Origin: Hyphomonas sp. Mor2 | GTDB taxonomy: Bacteria > Pseudomonadota > Alphaproteobacteria > Caulobacterales > Hyphomonadaceae | Assembly (NCBI RefSeq): GCF_001854405.1 | Contig: NZ_CP017718.1 | Location: 2,418,001 to 2,482,000 of the forward strand | DNA: 64,000 nucleotides | Direction: 5' to 3' | In this document: piece by piece, positions 33,845 to 42,173 of the stretch | Layout of the letters: each line of letters begins with the position of its first letter | Position numbering within the stretch: the stretch's first letter is position 1 | The notes under the pieces: generated by a model | Database searches by the model: none | The model's input: the letters and a program-made list of their open reading frames with translations, nothing else | What the model was told of the DNA's origin: nothing | Program-made: the position numbers and the translations under genes

Positions 33845-33935
33845 CCTCATCCTGAGCGAAGTCGAAGGACGAGGCGGATTTCACGGGACGGTCCAGGCCA
33901 CGCGCCCTCGTCCTTCGACTTCGCTCAGGATGAGG
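33845..33935. repeat. 30-bp perfect inverted repeat element (copy 1)
   Basis: Arms 33845-33874 and 33906-33935 are exact reverse complements (30/30), each starting CCTCATCCTGAGCGAAGT or its complement end, with a 31-base spacer. A second, degenerate copy is at 52882-52973. This is a short palindromic intergenic repeat of the REP/MITE kind. It lies between the chorismate mutase gene and rpsP, where it would form a very stable mRNA hairpin. Confidence 0.9.
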
Positions 33936-33989
33936 GCTCAAATCACCTCACTGGGCACATCTGAGATGCCGAGATATTAGGAGTACACC

Positions 33990-34535
33990 ATGGCCCTCAA
34001 AATCAGACTCGCTCGAGGCGGGTCAAAAAAACGCCCGTTCTATAGCGTGGTTGTCGCTGACAGCCGCATGCCGCGCGACGGCCGCTTCATTGAAAAGATC
34101 GGGACCTATGACCCGCGTCTGCCAAAAGACAGCGAAAACCGTGTCCAGATTGACGGCCAGAAAGCCGCTGACTGGATCAAGAAAGGCGCCAAGCCAACCG
34201 ACCGTGTCGCACGTTTCCTGAGCCACATGACCCTCGAAGGCGAAAAAGCCCCGATCTATGGCTGGACAGCTGGCAACAACCCTCAGAAGGGCGAGCCAGG
34301 GGCGAAAGCCAAGGAGCGTGTGGAAGAGAAGGCTGAAAAAGAAGCCGCTCGCAAGGAAGCTGAAAAAGAAGCCAAGGCCGCTGCCAAGGCTGAGAAAGAA
34401 GCTGCGAAGGAAGCCGCCAAGGCGGAAGCCGAAGCTGCTGAGGCGGCTGCTGAAGAGGCCCCTGCCGAGGAAGCTCCAGCCGAAGAAGCGCCCGCTGAAG
34501 ACGCAGCGGCAGAAGAAGAAGAGAAAGCTGAATAA
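33990..34535 (+). CDS. rpsP: 30S ribosomal protein S16 (bS16) with long acidic/alanine-rich C-terminal extension
   Basis: A 181-residue protein. Residues 1-~90 are a standard bS16 ([44 protein letters not shown]). From ~100 on it carries a tail of about 80 residues made almost only of Ala, Lys and Glu ([19 protein letters not shown], later repeats of EEAPA), predicted as a long charged helix. Alphaproteobacterial S16 often has such tails; this one is long. A strong terminator follows directly, so rimM-trmD-rplS, which usually come next, are absent here. AGGAG lies eight bases upstream. Confidence 0.97.
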   Translation: MALKIRLARGGSKKRPFYSVVVADSRMPRDGRFIEKIGTYDPRLPKDSENRVQIDGQKAADWIKKGAKPTDRVARFLSHMTLEGEKAPIYGWTAGNNPQKGEPGAKAKERVEEKAEKEAARKEAEKEAKAAAKAEKEAAKEAAKAEAEAAEAAAEEAPAEEAPAEEAPAEDAAAEEEEKAE

Positions 34536-34558
34536 GTTTACTCTCGTAACGCAATTCA

Positions 34559-34593
34559 GAACCCCGGACTTTGCCAGTCCGGGGTTTTCTTTT
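34559..34593 (+). terminator. Rho-independent terminator of rpsP
   Basis: A stem ACCCCGGACT / AGTCCGGGGT (34561-34570, 34576-34585) with a five-base loop, followed by TTTCTTTT, 25 bp after the rpsP stop. It closes the ffh-rpsP unit. Confidence 0.95.
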
Positions 34594-34696
34594 GCGCAAG
34601 CCAATGATCCCAAGGCGCCCTGAGAAAGAATATTGCTCTTCGTCGACACATTTGATAGCGCTGTCATTTCGAGTACAGAGACAGGGGAGTCCAATC

Positions 34697-35791
34697 GTGC
34701 TGCGCCCAAAAGGCCCAATATCCGCCGCCGCCTGCCTTGCATTCCTACTCGCAGGCGGCCTCACCGCTTGCAGTGGCGGTGGCAGCGGATCCTCGACACC
34801 GTCGGGTCCAGTTGTCGGAACCTCCCCCCCTCCGCCGCCGCCGCCTCCTCCTCCACCCCCGCCTCCGTCGTCTTCGCTGGGGATCCCCGATCCAGCACCT
34901 TCCGGTCCGGACTTCCTACCGGCCGGAAAAGGCTGGCAGCTCGTCTGGAATGATGAGTTTGACGGCTCTGTACTGGATCGTACCAAATGGGCGCCGGAAG
35001 AGAGTTGCTGGGGCGGTGGCAATCAGGAACGCCAATGCTACACGGACCGCACTGAGAACATCCAAGTGGTGAACGGTCTTCTGCGCCTGATTGCTCAGGC
35101 CGAGACGTTTACTGGCCCTGAATTTCCGCCTGAATTCAATCAAAGCTCGATGGCGACACAGGCTTATACGTCGGGAAAAGTTCGCACGCGTGGAATTGCT
35201 GACTGGAAATATGGCCGGATATCGGCACGTATCAAACCACCAAGTGGGCAAGGCACATGGCCCGCTTTCTGGATGCTCTCAGCCGAAGACCATTATGGCA
35301 ACTGGCCGCTCTCCGGTGAAATTGACGTCATGGAGACGGTCAATCTCGGGGCCAATTGCAGCGATTGCACCGGGGCCTTCGAAGACAGGGTCTATGGCAC
35401 AATCCATTTCGGTGATGACTTTCCAAACAATCAGCAGTTTGGAGACCGAACCAATCTGCCAAACGGGGCGCTGCCTCAAGACGGCTACCACGTCTACTCG
35501 GTTGAATGGGGAGAGGGGCGGATCGACTGGTATGTCGACGATCAGCTCTATCTGAGCGCGACGGCCAGCGATTGGTTCACCACGTCCAGCGCCGCGGCGG
35601 GGAACGCGAATGCGCCGTTCGACAGAAACTTCTATTTGATGTTCAACTTGGCCGTGGGCGGTAATTTTCCCGAAAACACCAATGAGAACAGTTTCGAGCC
35701 CAGCTCTTTCCCGGCTCAACTCCTGGTCGACTGGGTGCGTGTCTACACCTGCGATGATCCATCAGGGACCGGGATATCTTGTCTGAGCTAG
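34697..35791 (+). CDS. Lipoprotein glycoside hydrolase family 16 (beta-glucanase/laminarinase type)
   Basis: A 364-residue secreted lipoprotein: signal with lipobox LTAC (Cys25), a Gly/Ser then 14-proline linker (residues 44-57), then a GH16 beta-jellyroll. The catalytic signature is SGEIDVMETV, with Glu208 as nucleophile and Glu213 as acid/base; WPAFWMLS precedes it and HVYSVEWGEGRIDWYVDDQ follows, both typical. GH16 enzymes cleave beta-1,3(4)-glucans, agarose, carrageenan or porphyran; the sequence around the motif suits a laminarinase-like beta-1,3-glucanase, useful for algal polysaccharide. The start is GTG 34697, seven bases after GGGGAG. It occupies the place where rimM-trmD-rplS normally follow rpsP. 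Confidence 0.92.
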   Translation: MLRPKGPISAAACLAFLLAGGLTACSGGGSGSSTPSGPVVGTSPPPPPPPPPPPPPPSSSLGIPDPAPSGPDFLPAGKGWQLVWNDEFDGSVLDRTKWAPEESCWGGGNQERQCYTDRTENIQVVNGLLRLIAQAETFTGPEFPPEFNQSSMATQAYTSGKVRTRGIADWKYGRISARIKPPSGQGTWPAFWMLSAEDHYGNWPLSGEIDVMETVNLGANCSDCTGAFEDRVYGTIHFGDDFPNNQQFGDRTNLPNGALPQDGYHVYSVEWGEGRIDWYVDDQLYLSATASDWFTTSSAAAGNANAPFDRNFYLMFNLAVGGNFPENTNENSFEPSSFPAQLLVDWVRVYTCDDPSGTGISCLS

Positions 35792-35812
35792 GACGCCCCC
35801 CAAATTGCAGGT

Positions 35813-36310
35813 CTAATTTGCGGGGCTGAGAAAATCCGAAAACGCATCGATCGCTTGCAAATCCTGTCGCAGCCGATCCTGCTCTGACGGCGACACGAGA
35901 TTGTTTAGGACGGGCTGCGTCAAGATCAGATGACGCACGACATTCGCAGCGACTGGCATACCCGAAGCCAGCGTTTGCGCACTGATGAACCAGGTCACAC
36001 CCCTTGGATGCATGAAGGCATTGCGCGCGTCGACCAGACGGTCGAACGCGTGTCTTGCAGACGCAGTGAAGGGCAAGGTGAACGGGGCGGGCAAGCGATC
36101 CTTTGAGGCCGCCCGCAGGAGCAATTCTGTCCCGCCCGCTTGCGCCGGTATCGTATCACCGGCCGCACGCAGGGCAATCACCGCCGCTTGCTGCGCCATC
36201 AAGACGCCACCGGTCGCCACCCAAGGGTCATACACGTCTTCGGTCACACAAAGCCCGAAGCGGGACATTGCAAATCCAACCGTGTCGAGCAGCTGCGCTT
36301 CCGGGGTCAT
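35813..36310 (-). CDS. Unknown all-helical protein with HEPN-like R-x4-H motif
   Basis: A 165-residue soluble, mostly helical protein without a recognised family. Near residues 95-103 it contains DARNAFMHPRG, an R-N-x3-H pattern like the R-x4-6-H active site of HEPN ribonuclease domains, placed between two predicted helices. Cytoplasmic location is likely. It starts at ATG 36310, overlapping the stop of the upstream M28 peptidase gene by 4 bp (ATGA), so the two are co-transcribed. The HEPN resemblance is by motif and fold-type only. No nucleotidyltransferase partner (MNT) is adjacent. Confidence 0.7.
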   Translation of the reverse strand: MTPEAQLLDTVGFAMSRFGLCVTEDVYDPWVATGGVLMAQQAAVIALRAAGDTIPAQAGGTELLLRAASKDRLPAPFTLPFTASARHAFDRLVDARNAFMHPRGVTWFISAQTLASGMPVAANVVRHLILTQPVLNNLVSPSEQDRLRQDLQAIDAFSDFLSPAN

Positions 36311-37728
36311 TCGGTGCCGGGTGTCGTCAGTTCTGGCTGCTTGCGAAAGTCCCATCCGGTCTCGGCCGCGATATAGGCAAAGGCGGCATAGACGGCGACA
36401 TTCTGCCGGAACTCTTCGGGATCAATCTTGTCGAACGTATCGTCTGGCGTGTGGTGATAGTCGAAATAGTCGATGCCATTCTGACCGGGGGTAACCACGG
36501 GCACGCCGCTTCGCGCGAGAATGCCAATGTCCGGCCCGCCAAACGCACGATTGTCGCCGGGGGTCACGCCGAGCGGCATCAGCACGGCCTGAATGGCACG
36601 CGCATAGGGCAGCGCTGCCTCGCCAAACCGGGTCTGGAACCGCCAGATCGGCCCGGCCCCGAAATCACTTTCCGACGCCAGCACATGCTTGTCGAGATTG
36701 TCACCATGTTCGCGCGCATAGGCGGTGGCGCCGAACAGGCCGACCTCTTCAGCGCCGTAGAGCACAACCCGGATGGTCCGCCGCGGACGCTCAGGCAGCT
36801 CGGCGATCAGCTTGGCTGCGCCGACGACGATCCCACACCCGGCCCCATCATCAAGCGCGCCGGTGCCGAGATCCCAGCTGTCCAGATGGCAGCCAAGCAG
36901 GATGATCTCATCCTTGAGATCGGTTCCGGTCACTTCGGCAATCACGTTTCCAGACGGCGCATTGGTCTTGATCTCGGTCTGGATGTTGACCGAGACGGTG
37001 ACCGGCCCGCGTTCCAGCAGGCGATTCAGTTGATCCGCGTCCGGGCCTGAAATCGCCGCAGCCGGACCAGCGCCCTCGGCTCCATTGCGGGCCATGATGC
37101 CGGTATGCGGCATACGGTGCGGCTGGGTGCCGACCGAACGGATCAGACAGGCCAGACCGCCTTTGTCAGATGTCGCTTGCGCGCAGCCACTGCGCTTGCG
37201 CACGCCCATGCCATAGCCGGAACCATCCATGGTCGCGATGGTTTCCTCATCAATGAAAACGATCTTGCCATCGACTTGCGAGATGGGGGCCGCTTGCAAC
37301 TCGGCGAGGCTTTCGAAGCGCACCAACTCTGCCGTGACGCCGTCGCTTGGGGTCGCCGCCGATCCGCCAAGCGCGGTGGCGACAAGATCCTGCGGCGCGG
37401 GTGAAAGGACAGAGATCGCTTCCGATTTGCGCGACCAGAACGGGATCTCGAATGCTTCCACGCGAACCTCATCAAACCCGAGCTCTGTCAGCTCGGCGAC
37501 GGACCAATCGCGGGCGCGCGCTTCGGACTCCGACCCGGCGAGACGCTGACCGACTTCCGTCGTCAGGTCCTCGACAAAATCGAGACCAACCTCATCCAAA
37601 CGCGCCTGTTCGATCAAAGCGAGCGTGGTGGCCTCGATCTCCGGATCGAGCTCAGCCGCGTCTTGTGCGAGCGCGCCGGGCGCAAGCATCGTTATCGCCA
37701 GAATCGCAGTCCCTATGGGCTTGAACAT
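36307..37728 (-). CDS. M28-family zinc aminopeptidase, exported
   Basis: A 473-residue protein with a signal peptide (AILAITMLAPGALAQ), a PA (protease-associated) insert in the middle (DGKIVFIDEETIATMDGS onward) and an M28 catalytic domain. The metal ligands appear as LGCHLDSWDLGTGALDDGAG (His, Asp), YGAEEVGLFG (Glu-Glu, catalytic and ligand), ASESDFG (Asp), and YFDYHHTPDDTFDKID (His). Substrates are N-terminal amino acids or dipeptides of peptides in the periplasm. It is the first of two coupled genes, overlapping the unknown HEPN-like gene downstream. Transcribed away from the azoreductase group? No: azoR is on the same strand upstream, 72 bp away. Confidence 0.9.
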   Translation of the reverse strand: MFKPIGTAILAITMLAPGALAQDAAELDPEIEATTLALIEQARLDEVGLDFVEDLTTEVGQRLAGSESEARARDWSVAELTELGFDEVRVEAFEIPFWSRKSEAISVLSPAPQDLVATALGGSAATPSDGVTAELVRFESLAELQAAPISQVDGKIVFIDEETIATMDGSGYGMGVRKRSGCAQATSDKGGLACLIRSVGTQPHRMPHTGIMARNGAEGAGPAAAISGPDADQLNRLLERGPVTVSVNIQTEIKTNAPSGNVIAEVTGTDLKDEIILLGCHLDSWDLGTGALDDGAGCGIVVGAAKLIAELPERPRRTIRVVLYGAEEVGLFGATAYAREHGDNLDKHVLASESDFGAGPIWRFQTRFGEAALPYARAIQAVLMPLGVTPGDNRAFGGPDIGILARSGVPVVTPGQNGIDYFDYHHTPDDTFDKIDPEEFRQNVAVYAAFAYIAAETGWDFRKQPELTTPGTE

Positions 37729-37800
37729 GGTAAATCTCTCCCATCACAGACGGGAGAGATTAGTTGTATTTGCAATCGGGTCCAGCGTTAATGACGTCGC

Positions 37801-38391
37801 TCAGGCGGCAATTGCATCAATCGATGCGGCCGTCGCAGCGATCTTGTCCTCACCCGTCGCCATCAGCTGGTCGGCGGCGATGATCGTGACATCATGAATA
37901 CCGAGAAAGCCGAGCACATGGCGCAGATAGGGCGTGGCGAAATCGATATCGGATCCCGCCGCAGTGCCGCCGGACGCGACCACCACATAAGCCGTTTTGC
38001 CGTCCAGCAGACCGACCGGGCCGGTCTCGGTATATTTGAACGTCTTGCGGGCGCGGGCGACCAGGTCGATCCAGGCCTTGAACGCGGCCGGGACACCGAA
38101 ATTGTAGACGGGCACGCCGAGGACCAGCGTATCCGCGGCCTCCAGTTCGGCGATCAGCGTGTCTGACAAGGCCAACGTGTCGTTCTGCTCCGGCGTCCGG
38201 GACTCATCCGGGGTAAAATTAGCGCCGACCCAATCCTCAGTGATGAGCGGCAGCGGCGATGCCCCGACATCTCGTGAGATGATTTGGGTGGCCGCGTTCG
38301 TCAGACGATCGACCAGGCGTTGACTGAGATCCCGCGTGACCGAGCCTGCGCTGCGGGCGGATGCATTCAGATGTAAAATCGTGCGGGCCAT
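37801..38391 (-). CDS. azoR: FMN-dependent NADH:quinone / azo reductase
   Basis: A 196-residue flavodoxin-like protein beginning MARTILHLNASARSAGSVTR, the phosphate-binding start of AzoR, with the family motifs LVLGVPVYNFGVPAAFKAWID and ASGGTAAGSDIDFATPYLRHVLGFLGI. It reduces quinones and azo dyes by two electrons with NADH, avoiding semiquinone radicals. The ATG at 38391 has a strong GGAGG five bases upstream; an in-frame ATG four codons earlier has none. It lies between the M28 peptidase and redoxin genes on the same strand. Confidence 0.93.
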   Translation of the reverse strand: MARTILHLNASARSAGSVTRDLSQRLVDRLTNAATQIISRDVGASPLPLITEDWVGANFTPDESRTPEQNDTLALSDTLIAELEAADTLVLGVPVYNFGVPAAFKAWIDLVARARKTFKYTETGPVGLLDGKTAYVVVASGGTAAGSDIDFATPYLRHVLGFLGIHDVTIIAADQLMATGEDKIAATAASIDAIAA

Positions 38392-38486
38392 GAGAGCCTC
38401 CATTCTTGCAACGCAAATGAAATGGAGGCGCGGCCCGCACGTGAACAGGGTCAGGCTGTGGCAAACAGTTATGCCAAAAGCGAATA

Positions 38487-39077
38487 TCAGGGCGCAGCAG
38501 GTGCCTCCTGACCGATCAGGGCAATGAATTGCGGGATGCCCTCGGTCGGTGGGCGATTGCGATAGCCTTCTTCTTTCTGCACGCCGGCGACTTCACCATC
38601 GGCCTTGATATAGATGATGGCCGGGTGCGGGATGCCGTCAAAGCGGCTGCCAGGCGTGACATCCGTGTTGCGAAGTCCGAACGCGTCGATCATCGCCGAG
38701 TCGGTATCTGAGAGCAGCGTGTAGGACAGGTCGTGCTCAGTGCCGAAATCTGTCAGCGTCTCCGGGCTGTCATAGGTGATGACATTCATCGTCCATCCCG
38801 CCTCTGCCAGATCAGAGGTGACGGTTTCCAGTTCCAGGGCCTGGGCCTTGCAGAACGGGCACCAGTCGAGCGAGCGACTGAACACGAGGACAGCGCCATT
38901 TTCACCCGAGACCGCGGCCAGATCGACGGCTTCGCCCGCGGCCGTCACAGCGGCAAACTGTGGCGCCATGGTGCCCGCTTCGACGCAGACGGTTGAGGTT
39001 GTGCCGTCCGTTTCGCCCGCCATGGCGGCGGCACCAGACAGGATCAGAGCGGAAGCGGTGAGCAAGGTACGGATCAT
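38487..39077 (-). CDS. Exported redoxin (AhpC/TSA-like, CPFC)
   Basis: A 196-residue peroxiredoxin-like protein with a signal peptide (LLTASALILSGAAAMAG) and a thioredoxin fold. The active site reads SRSLDWCPFCKAQALELE, with Cys73 and Cys76: the peroxidatic-type position has a CXXC, as in the AhpC/TSA redoxin subgroup that reduces peroxides or disulfides. Periplasmic location is expected. It lies upstream of azoR on the same strand, 95 bp apart, and probably shares an antioxidant role with it. The start ATG 39077 is preferred over a TTG one codon earlier. Confidence 0.85.
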   Translation of the reverse strand: MIRTLLTASALILSGAAAMAGETDGTTSTVCVEAGTMAPQFAAVTAAGEAVDLAAVSGENGAVLVFSRSLDWCPFCKAQALELETVTSDLAEAGWTMNVITYDSPETLTDFGTEHDLSYTLLSDTDSAMIDAFGLRNTDVTPGSRFDGIPHPAIIYIKADGEVAGVQKEEGYRNRPPTEGIPQFIALIGQEAPAAP

Positions 39078-39161
39078 CAAATCTCTCCCATGTGAGAACC
39101 ATATGGGCGCGGGCTTACCGGTCGGGCGGACCGCTGAACAGGTCCCTCACGGGGCTGTGAT

Positions 39162-39704
39162 TCAAGTTTGATGTCGCGCGCGCCATTCTTCGGCGGTCTG
39201 CCCGTAGACATCCCAAACCATCCCTTCAAAAGGCGGCGGCGTGGCGGCCTGGCGGAGATAGCGGCTGCCGAGGCGTTCGGCGACTCGAACGGAGGCGGTG
39301 TTTTCGGGCAGGATCGTATGAATGATTTCAGTCCAGCCGAGCTCTTCCACGGCAAAGCTCATCGCGGCGGCCGCGCCTTCAGTCGCGTAGCCTTTGCCCC
39401 AGGCCGATCGCGTCAATCCCCATCCGATTTCAGTTCCTGGCCATCCATAGGGCCGCCACGGGCCTAGCCGGCCAATCCAGTCGCCCGTGCTCTTTTCGAT
39501 GATGGAGAACATGGAGAAGCCTTCGATCACCCATGCGCCAGTCATGCCGCAGACGGAACGCCAGGTCAGTTCAGGTCCTTGAACCCCGCCCAGAAAGCGC
39601 ATGACCTCTTCATCGGCATGAAACTGGACCCAGGCATCAAAGTCCTCACTTTGGGGTTGCCTGAGGATGAGGCGCTCGGTTTCGAGAACAGGTGCTGTAG
39701 ACAA
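39162..39704 (-). CDS. GNAT-family N-acetyltransferase (RimJ/RimL type)
   Basis: A 180-residue acetyltransferase with the RimJ/RimL pattern: ETERLILRQPQSEDFDAWVQFHADEEVMRFLGG at the N-terminus, then WIGRLGPWRPYGWPGTEIGWGLTRSAWGKGYATEGAAAAM (acetyl-CoA loop) and ILPENTASVRVAERLGSRYLR. Proteins of this type acetylate ribosomal protein N-termini or small molecules; the target here is unknown. It follows mdh (same strand), separated from it by the mdh terminator, and precedes the redoxin gene. Confidence 0.88.
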   Translation of the reverse strand: MSTAPVLETERLILRQPQSEDFDAWVQFHADEEVMRFLGGVQGPELTWRSVCGMTGAWVIEGFSMFSIIEKSTGDWIGRLGPWRPYGWPGTEIGWGLTRSAWGKGYATEGAAAAMSFAVEELGWTEIIHTILPENTASVRVAERLGSRYLRQAATPPPFEGMVWDVYGQTAEEWRARHQT

Positions 39705-39708
39705 GAAA

Positions 39709-39736
39709 AACCCTCCATTCTTGCGAATGGAGGGTT
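39709..39736 (-). terminator. Rho-independent terminator of mdh
   Basis: A 12-bp perfect stem (39709-39720 with 39725-39736; core CCCTCCATTC/GAATGGAGGG) and a four-base loop, followed on the minus strand by a T-run (TTTTTCTT). It lies 25 bp past the mdh stop and overlaps the region just upstream of the GNAT gene. Confidence 0.92.
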
Positions 39737-39760
39737 TCTCTAATTCGGATATGGGTCAAG

Positions 39761-40732
<972 letters not shown>

Positions 40733-40859
40733 CTATCCTGAAAATAGATGTATCTGGCGCCTCCCCTAGCCGAGCCGGACGCCGGGCGCAATGTAACCTT
40801 GGTCGCAGGTCGGAAATTATGGGCTGGATTTGACGGGCGAACTCAGCCACTGGTGCCCT

Positions 40860-41318
40860 ATGACCCCACGCGCTCCAAGATCCCCTGTCCCGTTAGACAT
40901 TTGCCATCTGGCCAAAGCCATCGAAGCGATCGGGGATCGCTGGTCGCTTTTGATCCTGAGATCCTCGCTGTTCGGAGTTCGCCGATTTGATGATTATCAA
41001 AAGGAACTCGGGATCCCCCGCACGGTGCTGTCAGGTCGCCTGTCGCAATTGGTCAAAGCCGACGTGATGGCGAAACAGTCCTATAAGGAAGAGGGAAAGC
41101 GCGCCCGCCCGGAATATGTACTGACCGAAGCCGGGGAAGCCTTGCGGCCAGTGCTGATGGCGCTGACCCAATGGGGCGATGACTGGCTGAGCGAGGGCGC
41201 GGCCCCGCCAATCAGCTTCACGCATGCCAAATCCCGCCAACGCGTCCGTCCGGGCTTTGTTGATGAAGAGGGTAAAGAAACCAAAATGAGCGAGATGCGC
41301 GTCTCGCTGCGGCGCTAG
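40860..41318 (+). CDS. HxlR-family winged-helix transcriptional regulator
   Basis: A ~152-residue protein with an HxlR/MarR-like domain: CHLAKAIEAIGDRWSLLILRSSLFGVRRFDDYQKELGIPRTVLSGRLSQLV (recognition helix), then the wing KQSYKEEGKRARPEYVLTEAGEALRPVL. HxlR proteins sense reactive electrophiles or other signals and regulate adjacent genes; the cysteine near the start (DIC) is the usual sensing position. It may act on the divergent mdh or elsewhere, which cannot be told. ATG 40860 fits the family, although the ribosome site is weak; a TTG at 40830 is the alternative. Tail-to-tail with rcdA, overlapping by 4 bp. Confidence 0.85.
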   Translation: MTPRAPRSPVPLDICHLAKAIEAIGDRWSLLILRSSLFGVRRFDDYQKELGIPRTVLSGRLSQLVKADVMAKQSYKEEGKRARPEYVLTEAGEALRPVLMALTQWGDDWLSEGAAPPISFTHAKSRQRVRPGFVDEEGKETKMSEMRVSLRR

Positions 41319-41860
41319 CGCACCTTGCCCCACACGCGCAGCGGATCAAATGCCCCGGTCTCGGCGGCTTTCTGAAGCTGCGCCAATTGCTCGCCCACCG
41401 GGCTGGTACTGTCCATGACACCGCCGCCATAAATGGCCGCATCCAGGCGGCAGATGCGCTCAAACAGGTTTTCCGACCGCTCGACCAGATCCAGAAAGAT
41501 ATCGGGCAGCCCGCGGCCGCGCTGGGCGCGCGCATCGAGGGCCGGATCTTCACGACTGATGCGATACTTGGCCTGCATCGCGTCTTCCGTGCGCATATCG
41601 CCATCGCGCACAGCCTTTTGCATGACCAGCCAGCTGGCCGCCTGCATCAATCGCGTCGTCAGTTCCATGCTCCAGGCGGCATAGGTCAGGCTCGCTTCTC
41701 GCGGCAGGCTGGACGATAGTTTGCGGCCGGGACCATCCAGATAAGAAGCGGTTTCCTCAACCAGCGCCATGCCGTCGACAAACACTTTTTCGAACACTTT
41801 GCCTTCCGTGAAAGACAGGTCGGTGACGTGTGTCGGTGGGGTTTTGGACTGTTCGGCCAT
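41315..41860 (-). CDS. rcdA: RcdA, ClpXP adaptor for CtrA degradation (DUF1465)
   Basis: A 181-residue helical protein with the DUF1465/RcdA core FEKVFVDGMALVEETASYLDGPGR, LSYAAWSMELTTRLMQAASWLVMQ-like helices and a disordered C-terminus. In Caulobacter RcdA acts with CpdR and PopA to deliver CtrA and other regulators to ClpXP at the stalked pole, allowing replication initiation. It is followed upstream, on the same strand, by the DUF1192 gene. Its presence marks the genome as one with CtrA-based cell-cycle control. Motifs and length fit; identification is by family recall. Confidence 0.85.
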   Translation of the reverse strand: MAEQSKTPPTHVTDLSFTEGKVFEKVFVDGMALVEETASYLDGPGRKLSSSLPREASLTYAAWSMELTTRLMQAASWLVMQKAVRDGDMRTEDAMQAKYRISREDPALDARAQRGRGLPDIFLDLVERSENLFERICRLDAAIYGGGVMDSTSPVGEQLAQLQKAAETGAFDPLRVWGKVR

Positions 41861-41926
41861 GTATATTGCTGCTTCCAGAATAGACAGATTTCGCGCGATT
41901 TTACCTCTGAGCTTCCTTAGAAGACC

Positions 41927-42103
41927 TTAATCCCCGCCCCCAAATAAGGCATCAGCTGCAGATTTATGCGATTGCTTTTTGTTCAGCTGGTCCTCACAGG
42001 CGGCGATTTCGGCTTTCAGCTCCTCAATCCGCTCCTGCAGCTCTTCCACGGACAGGCGCTCTAGATCGAGCGTCTTTTCCGGAATCGGATCGTCTTCAAA
42101 CAT
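41927..42103 (-). CDS. DUF1192 small coiled-coil protein
   Basis: A 58-residue protein, MFEDDPIPEKTLDLERL at the start, then a coiled coil with heptad-like leucines (VEELQERIEELKAEI) and a tail ending in ALFGGGD. This is the alphaproteobacterial DUF1192 pattern (MxDDDxxP... LSVEELxxRIxxLxxEI). Function unknown. It lies upstream of rcdA on the same strand, a conserved neighbourhood in this class. Divergent from the quinone oxidoreductase gene. The start ATG 42103 is preceded on the minus strand by GAAAAGGGTGAACC; the stop TAA is at 41927. Confidence 0.88.
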   Translation of the reverse strand: MFEDDPIPEKTLDLERLSVEELQERIEELKAEIAACEDQLNKKQSHKSAADALFGGGD

Positions 42104-42173
42104 GGTTCACCCTTTTCCATTTGACCGCGCTGGTTCTATGTGGGGAGGAAGACAGAATTTTCAGGAGAGTCAA

